This document shows positions 56,207 through 64,000 of a stretch of 64,000 nucleotides of DNA, piece by piece; the stretch's first letter is position 1, and every line of letters starts with the position of its first letter. The notes under the pieces were generated by a model. The model was not told the origin of the DNA. It saw nothing but the letters and a program-made list of their open reading frames with translations, and ran no database searches. The DNA comes from Excoecaria cochinchinensis (Eukaryota > Streptophyta > Magnoliopsida > Malpighiales > Euphorbiaceae), in contig CANTUQ010000101.1 in NCBI GenBank assembly GCA_947683425.1, positions 29,163,001-29,227,000 of the forward strand. The letters run 5' to 3'. The translations under genes and the position numbers were made by a program.

Positions 56207-57120
56207 CCTGTAAAAGGGAAGGAGTCAGATAGCGAAAACTTGGCAAAACAAGCACTATCAGGTTTATTTTCCAAAATCTAAGGTCCATCTAGGCCTTAAC
56301 AGGGCAACGGCGGCCCAATCATGAGATAAAAAAAAGAGAAAGGTAATGACAGATAAAAATATCAAACATCCTGTCTAAGGAAGTAGCCTAACATGCCTTG
56401 CACGCATCATGGCAAAAGGAACATGCAATCCTCATGGAGATAATTAAAGTGAATAAGAATGGGCTTTCTAAGTCCTAAGGCATGCATTATACATGGAAAG
56501 TAAATAAATATTAAATTCTAGAATAAATAATAAAAATTTGGGCAGCACCCCGGCAGGGATGTGCCCAACCTCCTGCATGAAAAAGCGAGATAATAGGCCT
56601 CAGGGCCTAGCAATATTAAATGCATGTAAATGGGGCGCACCCCGGCAAGAGTGTGCCCCCAACAACTCAAAATAATGGCCTCAGGCCGTAAAAGCAAATT
56701 ATGCACAAAATGGTGCGCTAAAAGGATGCAATTCTAAAGCACCAAGATTATAGAAAAATTCTACTTCTATGTGATCATGCAAAAAGTTTAGGTTTAATTG
56801 CACTAAACGATATAAAAAAAAATGGGCAGCATGCTTCCTAAATTCTAAAATCATCTAAAACTTCTTAAAGTTAAAAGAAAAAGGGATGTAGAAATAAATT
56901 GAATAAAAATCAAAAGAAAGTAATTATTTACTTACTTGTAATCCGGAGAAGTGTAGAAACTGGAGAAATATAAATATCCGGGCACCGGGTGAGTATATAA
57001 TGCGAAAAAATGAAGAAATCGCGAAAAAATAAGAAGAAAAGACTCAAAAAACGCTAGAAACCGCTTAGAAACCACTTGAGAGAGGAAGAAGAAAGGGACA
57101 GCAACGTTTGCGCCTTCTGT
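56207..57120 (-). other. Presumed 5' leader of the Athila ORF1-like gene
   Basis: Noncoding. Two copies of a GGCGCACCCCGGCAAGAGTG-type block at about 56535 and 56632. Possible intron; splice sites not resolved. Confidence 0.4.
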
Positions 57121-57124
57121 CACT

Positions 57125-57380
57125 CGCCCTTATATAGAATTTTGTGACCGACGGGCAGGGCGTCTGTACAAGCGACCGACGGGCTGGCCGTCTGTCGCGC
57201 AATAAATGCAAGTTAATGCACGTGATGAATGCAATGATGACGCATGCATCTGCCAGGTGGACTTCCGACGGGCACGCCGTCCCTGTGGAGAGGCGGTCAG
57301 CCCGTCTCCGTATAGAGGCGGGCAGACCATCTCTGTAGAGGGGCGGGTAAGCCGTCGGTGACCCTTCCCTATAAAATCTT
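57125..57380. promoter_or_regulatory. Candidate divergent promoter inside Gypsy-B
   Basis: A minus-strand TATA (CTATATAAGGG, about 57128-57138) faces away from a plus-strand TATA (CTATAAAATC, 57369-57378). The 230 bp between holds GACGG-type palindromes at 57149-57168, 57175-57199, 57266-57281, 57293-57306 and 57352-57360. The left TATA would serve the 669-residue ORF and the right TATA the antisense plant-mobile-domain ORF, whose ATG lies 58 bp downstream at 57436. Motifs match those of the Gypsy-B LTR promoter. Confidence 0.55.
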
Positions 57381-57435
57381 AAAAATTTTTTGTCTCTTCA
57401 TTTTCTCACATCTTGAGTCCTCTATTCCTCTCAAA

Positions 57436-58762
57436 ATGTCTTCCCTTCTTGCCCAAAGGATGCACCGTATTTTAGATGCCAAACACACTTGGGGAGAAGG
57501 CTCCCTTTCCTCTCTGGCTGGGCTGAAATATCTGTGCCGGGTGAAGATCGACCAGAACCTCCTCCTGGCGGCGACCCACTTCTGGAACCCCCGATTTCAC
57601 GTCTTCCAGTTCACCTATCAGGAACTGTGCCCTCTTTCTGAAGAATTGGCTTCCATTCTGGGAGCCCGGTTCCCTCCTGGCGCTCTGCCTTGCATCCCCC
57701 GCTGCGGCCTACTTCAGACCCGGGACGTAGCCCTAGCTCTGGGCATATCCCCTTCGGAGGCTAACCAGCTGATTCCTCTGACCTCCTCCTTTGCTCTGGA
57801 GCCACTGATCGAGGCCCTGGATCAGTTCACCGACATCCCCACCTATCGGGTAAGTATCACGTTCCTATTCTGCATGGTGAACTTCCTTACTGTTGTTCCA
57901 GGAGGCTTGACAGGTGACTTTCGTCTGCTTGGAGTTCTGAGCGACTTTCATCTGGGATTGTCACCCCTACCACTTGTCCTAGCCGAAACCATTCTGGGTC
58001 TGGACGCTGTGTGCTCTGGGTCCACTACAACCTTTGCCGGCAGCCCTTTATTACTCCAGGTACGTCATTATTTTAAAGGTAGTGCGTCCCTTATGGATTT
58101 TCACACTAGCTTTTCTTTGCGGGAGGTGCGTCCTTTCGGATTTTCACACAACCCTGTGCCTTATTTTTGCCTGAAGTAAACCCTACTTACTCCAGCGGCT
58201 TTTTTATTTATTTTTATTTTTTTTTTATTTTTTTCAGATCTGGCTGCAAGAGAAACTGAAGATGCTGTCTGAGCCACCCCCTCGAGTCACTCCGCAGTAC
58301 TCGCCGAGCCATTTTCTCCCTCGTCGGCGATTATATGGGTGTGTCACGGCTGGTGAAGGCATTACCAGATTTGGTGAGCTGTCAGATGACGATATTAGTT
58401 TTACATCAGCTTGGCTCCCGCTGTCTCATGCAGTCATCGACGGGTCATCGGGTTGTGTTCCCCTCTGCGGCCTCCGTCAGGCCACCTTCTGCATCACTTC
58501 TTGATGTTCACGGCAGCTCGGGCTGACCCAGGATATAGTGAGGGTTCCTCTGTCCTTCCGAGGAGGAGATCTTTCGGCTGTGTTTGTCTTTCGGTATCAT
58601 GAGCTATGGGGTAGACTACCCAGGAAGACCGTTATCCCGAGGTTCGGTAATCATTCCCCATCTTCGACTAACGAGTACAAGAAGTGGATCCTTAGTCCAG
58701 CCTCTGATAACAGGACCCGAGGGCTCAAACATCTGGTCGGCGAGAGCAGCAGCAGGACTTAG
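57436..58762 (+). pseudogene. Antisense ORF with plant mobile domain (PMD), one nonsense codon
   Basis: Exon 1 57436-58059, intron 58060-58237 (GTACGT donor, TTTTTTTCAG acceptor), exon 2 58238-58762, about 382 codons. ATG 57436 is chosen because upstream Met codons lie before the TATA box. PMD-like motifs: FWNPRFHVFQFTYQEL, PLSEELASILG, then LQIWLQEKL across the splice joint and QLGLTQDIVRVPL. A single in-frame TGA (58502-58504) interrupts the PMD; the frame then runs to 58762. Antisense PMD or transposase-like ORFs are known from Tat-lineage gypsy elements. A second possible intron (donor after YR at about 57849) was not needed. Confidence 0.7.
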
Positions 58763-59150
58763 CCTAGTCTACGCGTGCATTTCTTTTGGTGCTACATTTC
58801 TTTTTAATGCAGAACTAGGAAATGACAAAAATGAAAAGAATAACATTCACTCTATTTCACGAAATTGTGTACATTTTCATGTAATTTCAGCATAAATGAT
58901 CAGTTTTGGCATTTACTCAACTGTTTACGCGTTGTTAATACATGAAACCAAATTTTAACAGCATCAACTCCTGTTACCAATCGGCCCTCTCGGGTTTTCA
59001 CGATCGGACATTTTCTCTCAGGCCTCTAATTTTTGGACAGGATGCCTTTTTTCGGTTTTCACCCTGTCGAGGCGCCCAATTTTAGCACAGCCGCCTCTTT
59101 TCGGTTTTCGACTTGCAGGGCATTTTATTCTCTTCTTTTTATTTTGGTCT
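58763..59150. other. Gypsy-B spacer between antisense ORF and integrase
   Basis: Noncoding. 58890-59050 is shared with Gypsy-A (31520-31700). Confidence 0.65.
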
Positions 59151-60239
59151 TTAGCCGTGGAACCTTTTGAGTCTGTCGACATTGATCGGCTCTTTGAATT
59201 CGTTCCCATCGCTATCTGATAAGATTGCAGCCCCTCTGGACAACAGCTTCTTAAGGATGTATGGCCCTTCCCAGGTAGGTCTGAATTTCCCCCTGATGTC
59301 TGGTATCCCTGGCCTCATCTGCTTGAACACCAAGTCCCCTTCTTTCAGCGGGTGCTTCCTCACTTTCTTTCCGAAGGTTCTCGCCAGTCTCTTCTGGTAA
59401 ATCTGATTGTGATAATAAGCTTTCAGCCTACTTTCATCCAGAAAGTTCAAGTGCTGTAACCTCTGCTGCGCCCATTCGGCTTCCGGGATTTGGGCCTCCA
59501 TGACCACCCTTAGAGATTTAAGCTCTATCTCTACCGGCAACACTGCTTCCGTTCCGTATACCAGGGAAAAAGGTGTAGCGCCTGTAGATGATCTTACCGT
59601 CGTCCTGTATCCCCACAGGGCGAAGGGTAACTTTCCAGCCCAGTCTTTGTAGGTTTGGACCATCTTGGACAAGATCTTCTTCACATTCTTATTGGTGGCT
59701 TCTACTGCTCCATTCGCTTGCGGTCGGTAGGGAGAGGATTTATGATGCTCAACACCATATTTCTCGAGAAGTTTTCTGGTTTCTCCCATAAACTGCACTC
59801 CATTATCAGACACCATGTGATGAGGGAGGCCATATCTGCAGATCAAGTTTCTCTCTATGAACCTGGCCATATCCCTTGCGTCAATTTTCTTGAAGGATTC
59901 TGCTTCGACCCATTTGGTGAAGTAGTCGATTGCGACTATGATATATCTGTGCCCATTGGACGCCGTAGGGCGAATCTCTCCAATGATATCTATCCCCCAA
60001 GCAGCAAACGGCTAAGGTGACGTTAGGTTATGTAGTTCTGACACTGGCAGGTGTCTCAAGTCTGCATACTGTTGGCACAACTGACATTGTTTAACATACT
60101 TTGAACAATCAGTGTCTATCGTAAGCCAATAGAAGCCTTGTCTCATGATCTTCTTGGCCAAGGTCAATCCATTCATGTGGGCCCCACAGACCCCTGCATG
60201 GGTTTCCTCCATTATCTTGCGCGCTTCTCTTTCATTCAA
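59151..60239 (-). pseudogene. Gypsy-B integrase with one nonsense codon
   Basis: The HHCC zinc finger (THAGVCGAHMNG, CSKYVKQCQLCQQYAD) is followed by a TAG (60014-60012) where the family has Trp. The frame continues through the core: WGIDIIGEI, VSDNGVQF and NGAVEATNK carry the D, D and E catalytic residues. The C-terminal region (LKEGDLVFKQMRPG, PTWEGPYILKKLL) ends at DRLKRFHG. Apart from the single stop the enzyme is complete. The N-terminal end is split from RNase H by CACTA-3. Confidence 0.92.
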
Positions 60240-60261
60240 GCATACTACAAGAAAAATCAGA

Positions 60262-60800
60262 AATAGAGACGGAAAAATAGAGATGGAATTAATTCCGTCT
60301 CTAAATAGAGACGGAAATCATTTTTCGTCTCTAAATAGAGATGGAAAGAAATTTTCGTCTCTATTTAGAGACGAAAATTTGTATCCGTCTCTATTTAGAG
60401 ACGGAATTTGTTCCGTCTCTAAATTTGGTCGCTAATTATGGCGCGATTTTTTCCCGCCAAAATTAGAGACGGGATTTAGAGACGGAATAGTTTTTTCGTC
60501 TCTAAATAGAGACGGAATTACTTTTCCGTCTCTGAATGATTTTTCCGCCTCTAAATAGAGACGGAAAATTCATTCCGTCTCTATTTAGAGACGGAAATCG
60601 TCTTCCGTCTCTAAAAATAGAGACAAAATGACTTTTCCGTCTCTAAATAGAGACGAAATTATTTTTCCGTCTCTAAATAGAGACGGAAAAGTCATTCCGT
60701 CTCTAAATAGAGACGGAAAAGTCATTCCGTCTCTATTTTTAGAGACGGAAGATGATTTCCGTCTCTAAATAGAGACGGAATGAATTTTCCGTCTCTAATT
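60262..60800. repeat. CACTA-3 left subterminal palindrome array
   Basis: Dense alternation of AGAGACGGAA and TTCCGTCTCT with short AT spacers. A large perfect palindrome surrounds 60720-60790. Confidence 0.92.
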
Positions 60801-60809
60801 TTCGGGTTT

Positions 60810-61142
60810 TTAGACCTAATTCCCTTTCTTTTTTCCCTCTTTCTTTTCCCCTCTCCTCTTTGCTCCCTGTGTTCGCTGCCTCCTCCCTCCGTTGCCCGAG
60901 CCGTCCATCCGGCGTTTGTTCCCACCGCCGCCGTCGAGTAGAAGCCGGTGAGGTAAGCGTTTTCCCCCCTCTTTCTTTTTTTCCCCTCTTCTTTCTTTTC
61001 CCTTTCTCCTCCTCTGCCGCTGCCCCCTGTACGTTGCCCATCGCCGTCCGGTGCCCTTGCCCCCGACGAGTCGTCGCCGGCATTGTTCTCCGACCCATCG
61101 TCTGCTCCGGCGTTCCTCCTCCGGCCAGTTCTGCAGCATCAG
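60810..61142 (+). other. CACTA-3 leader and GC-rich first exon(s)
   Basis: Pyrimidine-rich leader, then GC-rich sequence with two donor candidates: GTGAG then GTAAGCG (GT at 60953) and GCATCAG then GTAATAAT (GT at 61143). No long frame from a clear start and no domain. Resembles the leaders of CACTA-1 and CACTA-2 in composition and place. Confidence 0.5.
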
Positions 61143-61592
61143 GTAATAATTTTTTTTTTTTTTTTGAATTATTATACTTAAAATGTAATTAATTATTAGT
61201 GGTGTTGAAAGAAGATTGTAACTTTGATTGGTATCTCTTTTTGTTTATAGAACCAATTAGAAGTTTATTAATAGTTTAAGTCATAATATAGGATCACTGG
61301 TTGCTTCTCTGCTTAATTTTAAGTGCATTCTTTTATTCATGTGTTCTAATGCTTTGAGGACAAAATAAGTAGCTAATTATAGTTGACACTACATCTGCCT
61401 TCCTCGTCACTCTCCTTTGTGTTGTCTAGTATGTGGTTCATTTTTTCTGTTTGAAGAGTTCAAATTGGACATACATTACATTAGCTAATGTGCATTGCAA
61501 AACCTGATTTCTGGCTGAACTTTAAAATCATGCTATTACATGAGTTTGATACTTTTACTTAATCTATGACTTTGTGGTAAAAACTTGTGCAG
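61143..61592. other. CACTA-3 first intron (predicted)
   Basis: T-rich, no gene, ends with TTGTGCAG at 61592. Confidence 0.55.
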
Positions 61593-61605
61593 AATAAATG
61601 GTTCA

Positions 61606-61635
61606 GTTGTGATATGGTTTGGGGCAGAAAGCATC
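61606..61635 (+). repeat. 30-bp direct repeat flanking the JAZ capture, left copy
   Basis: Identical to 62918-62947 (begins GTTGTGATATGGTTTGGGGC). It contains the ATG at 61614 used by the chimeric frame. Confidence 0.95.
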
Positions 61636-62924
61636 AGATTGTGGATGTTTTTAGACAGAACATGGAAGGTAAGATATGTTGTGGTGGGAACAATACTTGC
61701 TATTGGCGAGCTCAAGATGATGGAATTTATCTTAGTTCGGATTTTTTATTTTGGAGCAAAAGATATGACTGGTTGAATTTGGATGAACTCGAACCAGCTT
61801 ACTTTTTAAAATGTAAAATCTAAATATATATTATTCTCTTTCCATTTACGGCTTAAAAGTATATTTGAAATTTCAAGTATATTATTACATGTTACTTAAT
61901 CTTGTTTATTTGGCTGAAAAATTATTTCAGGTCATGAAGCATCAAGAGCAGCAGGCGCAACGTTAAATCTCTTGCCCAAAATGGAAAATTCAGCTGCAAA
62001 TAACATAAAATCTGTGGATTTCTTTCCTCAATTTGTGGGTAATTTTGCTTCCCCAAATCCTACTGAGGACTTCACCAACAAGAATGCAGATTTGAGGTAT
62101 GTGCAGCTTCTCTTTTAATGATTAATTTGATAATTGTTGTTGCAGAGATGAAAATTATATGAATAGATCTACTAATTTTGTCCTCCAGTAAAAATTGATA
62201 ATTTTTTTGGTTGAATATAGTAAAAAATTGATTTATTTTACAAATAAAAACATCTCAACTACTTTTTGGATTTTATATATTTAGATAGTATCCATCATTG
62301 CACGTGTATAACATTTCAATTCAAAATTAGATATATTATATATATCTTTAGTTCATGATTTGTGATCCAGATCTCCCTGGATCCGAAATAACTTAAAATG
62401 TTATTGATAAGTTAATTATTTTTTGTCTGTATAGAGAGTGACAAAATTATGCAGTGATATAAGGAAATTAGGAAACTTTATTAACATAATCTAATTAGAA
62501 AATGCTAAATGTTGAATTTGGTTTAATGAAATCAGGAAATCTTCAAGAGTAGAGCCTGCAACTGCCCAGATGACTATTTTTTATGCCGGCAAAGTGATAG
62601 TACTTGATGATTTTCCGGCCGACAAGGCAAAGGAGATCGTGGCTTTAGCTACCAAGGGAAGCTCTAATGTTACTACAAATGCCTTTAAATCCACTTCTGC
62701 TATGGATATTACTCAGTATTCGAAACCTCAAGCAAACGGTTCAGGTAGATATCTTTATTATCCTTCAATTAATACTGATTTTATTTACAGACCTAGTTAA
62801 TGATTTTCACATTTTAAGTGACATATTCTATTATTATTTAAGTTTTAGTTAATATCAGCTAAATGAACTTTGTGTTCTTGCAGATTTGCCAATTGCTAGA
62901 AGAGCTTCTCTTCCTCGGTTGTGA
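61614..62924 (+). CDS. Chimeric JAZ/TIFY10-derived ORF captured by CACTA-3
   Basis: Predicted exons 61614-61668, 61931-62096, 62536-62744 and 62884-62924 join in one open frame of 156 codons, each joint with GT-AG signals. The first codons (MVWGRKH) are element sequence. The rest follows JAZ1/TIFY10 proteins: LNLLPKMENS, SVDFFPQ, the ZIM/TIFY domain with TIFYAG (62573-62590) and DDFPADKAKEI, then the start of the Jas motif, DLPIARRASL. A TGA supplied by element sequence cuts the Jas motif before RFLEKRKDR, so the MYC-binding helix is missing. In normal JAZ proteins the ZIM domain recruits NINJA and other JAZs, and Jas binds MYC2 and COI1. A product, if made, could dimerise but not bind MYC through Jas. 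Expression is unknown; it may be a transcribed pseudogene. Confidence 0.7.
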
Positions 62925-62947
62925 TATGGTTTGGGGCAGAAAGCATC
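62918..62947 (+). repeat. 30-bp direct repeat flanking the JAZ capture, right copy
   Basis: Second identical copy, directly abutting the end of JAZ homology. In this frame it supplies the TGA stop (62922-62924). Downstream, element sequence continues to a frame ending PQSPPS. Confidence 0.95.
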
Positions 62948-63059
62948 GGTTTGCGGCACAGTCGACACTTTAATGGACCGCATTGGTAGGCTAGAGGAAA
63001 TCATTGCCCAAAATTTTCGTGTACCGCCGACTGATCGTCCACAGTCACCTCCGTCTTAG

Positions 63060-63310
63060 TTAGTACTGTTTAATACACTTTTCAAGTACTTTTGCTTGTA
63101 GTCTTATTACATATATATATTAATACATTACTATTTATACTTCTATTTATTTTACTTAATTTTTATTTAATACTTGTTTCATTAATATTATATATAATTT
63201 TGCCAATTATAGTTTTATTATTTAAAAAAATTATGTATTGAAAATAGCTTTCAAGACGGAAAATACATTTAAATATAACTAAACGATATAATTAATAATA
63301 TATTAAAAAA
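63060..63310. other. CACTA-3 AT-rich 3' part
   Basis: No gene; AT-rich sequence before the right array. Confidence 0.5.
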
Positions 63311-63324
63311 AATATGTATTTAAT

Positions 63325-63648
63325 TTAGAGACGGAAAAATTATTTCCGTCTCTAAAAATAGAGACGGAAACGAGTTTTCCGTCTCTAAAAATAGAGACGG
63401 AAACGAGTTTTCCGTCTCTATTTTTAGAGACGGAAAAAAATTCCGTATCTAAATATAGAGACGGAAAAGAGTTTTCCGTCTCTATTTTTAGAGACGGAAA
63501 AAATTTCCGTCTCTATTTTTAGAGACGGAAAATTTCCGTCTCTAAATTTAGAGACGGCCAAAATAGAGACGGAATTTTTCCGTCTCTATTTCCGTCTCTA
63601 TTTTCAATTAGAGACGGAATTCCGTCTCTATTTTCCGTCTCTATTCCC
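63325..63648. repeat. CACTA-3 right subterminal palindrome array
   Basis: AGAGACGGAAA and TTTCCGTCTCT units, mirror of the left array. Confidence 0.92.
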
Positions 63649-63664
63649 CTGATTTCTTGTAGTG

Positions 63665-64000
63665 GCACCTGAGCTGGATCCCATCTGACCGTCTTTTGTA
63701 CAACACCCCTTCCAAGGATATGAGCTGAGTAGATAACCTGCGTATCATCCTCTGGTCTTTTTCAGTGGCCTCTTCTGGAAATCTATTGCTTTCCAAGTAA
63801 TTCATGATATCAAAGTACCATGGCTTGCCATCTGATGCCTCGACCTCCATCACTGGCTCGGTTTCAAAACTAGGCTTATCAGAGCTCGAAATTAGCACCG
63901 GTTTCATGGCCACTCCTTCAGGGTTAACCCACATTGACACTAAGGTTGCCAACGCATCAGCCAGACGGTTCTCATCTCTGGGCACAAAGTGGAAAGTGCA
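63665..64000 (-). pseudogene. Gypsy-B RNase H end and integrase linker (partial)
   Basis: The minus strand reads VPRDENRLADALATLVSM, the C-terminal RNase H signature of Tat-type gypsy elements, then a linker ending VLYKRRSDGIQLRC. This joins directly to the integrase zinc finger at 60239 once CACTA-3 is removed. No stop in this part; the upstream pol is beyond the window. Confidence 0.9.

Larger units (their letters stand above)
60243..63664 (+). mobile_element. CACTA-3: Pack-CACTA element carrying JAZ/TIFY10 exons
   Basis: Ends TACTACAAGAAAAATCAG and CTGATTTCTTGTAGTG (inverted repeat with small differences), TSD GCA (60240-60242 and 63665-63667). Subterminal arrays of GAGACGGAA palindromes at both ends. 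The interior has a CT-rich leader, a GC-rich first exon with donors, one element exon, three JAZ-derived exons, and a short element-derived tail (MDRIGRLEEIIAQNF) resembling the end of a CACTA accessory protein. No transposase domain is seen. Inserted in the Gypsy-B integrase. Confidence 0.93.
51164..64000 (-). mobile_element. Gypsy-B: large Tat/Athila-type gypsy element with extra ORFs, 5' end beyond the window
   Basis: Minus-strand order: RNase H/integrase linker (64000-63665), CACTA-3 insertion, integrase (60239-59151), antisense ORF with plant mobile domain (57436-58762 on plus), Athila-ORF1-like ORF (56206-54197), tandem repeats, polypurine tract, 3' LTR (53198-51164). LTR ends (TGTGACGCGCGCC and GTGCTTACA), the PPT context (GTTGCCCCC) and noncoding blocks match Gypsy-A. 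Tat-lineage elements are known to carry extra sense and antisense ORFs. The left flank CTATA (51159-51163) would be its TSD. Confidence 0.88.

Noticed and set aside
54700..56232. Several antisense frames over the Athila-ORF1-like gene
   Set aside because: GC-rich shadow frames of the 669-codon ORF with no motifs of their own.
57358..57435. Upstream Met (57358) as start of the antisense PMD ORF
   Set aside because: It precedes the TATA box at 57369-57378; the Met at 57436 is the first one downstream of a plausible transcription start.
1..64000. tRNA, rRNA or organellar insertions
   Set aside because: Scanned by eye for tRNA A/B boxes and rRNA or plastid gene signatures; the only tRNA-related motifs are retrotransposon primer binding sites.

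Overview
Plant nuclear DNA, from a eudicot judging by the gene families; I cannot name the species. Evidence: interrupted genes with GT-AG introns, a leucine-rich-repeat (LRR) receptor kinase cluster, and a dense nest of plant transposons (Ty1-copia, Ty3-gypsy of the Tat/Athila side, CACTA, Mutator-like foldbacks, a LINE remnant). There is no sign of bacterial, organellar or viral genes. Two host genes look intact; nearly everything else is mobile DNA or gene debris.

Layout. 1-9040: a decayed Ty1-copia element on the minus strand (Copia-A), split by two CACTA elements (244-2142 with TSD TAC; 5230-8677 with TSD TTC). 9045-13400: duplicated flank modules, a LINE RNase H remnant and a 1.16 kb Mutator-like foldback with a 9-bp TSD. 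13468-16704: an intact LRR-XII (EFR/Xa21-type) receptor kinase gene with one intron. 17400-23255: a degenerate duplicate of that locus, broken by two small gag-only LTR elements. 23256-40662: Ty1-copia element Copia-B (TSD TGGAA), inserted in the receptor-kinase pseudogene and itself split by Gypsy-A (25761-38567, TSD GCAGG), a young non-autonomous gypsy element with 3.15 kb LTRs. 40663-41480: rest of the pseudogene plus a second foldback. 42552-45891 (minus): an intact BIR1-like LRR pseudokinase gene. 46614-47640: fragments of both receptor types. 47641-50490: 5' part of another gypsy element. 51164-64000: Gypsy-B, a larger relative of Gypsy-A on the minus strand, carrying an integrase, an antisense plant-mobile-domain ORF and an Athila-ORF1-like protein. 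It is interrupted by a third CACTA element (60243-63664, TSD GCA).

The most notable content is the CACTA trio. Each element has 5'-CACTACAAGAAA-type ends, a 3-bp TSD, subterminal arrays of palindromes built on GACGGAA/TTCCGTC, and a CT-rich then GC-rich leader ending in a splice donor. Each carries exons of a different host gene: Aquarius plus Ran GTPase, the exosome subunit RRP40, and a JAZ/TIFY10 jasmonate repressor. In the JAZ case the exons splice in silico into one open 156-codon chimeric frame. Its start and stop codons both come from two copies of a 30-bp element repeat flanking the capture.

The intact receptor kinase and the BIR-type pseudokinase belong to families that act at the plasma membrane in pattern-triggered immunity (receptor, and negative regulator of SERK/BAK1 co-receptors). 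Gypsy-B also has a candidate divergent promoter at 57125-57380, packed with GACGG palindromes that recur upstream of its LTR TATA box.
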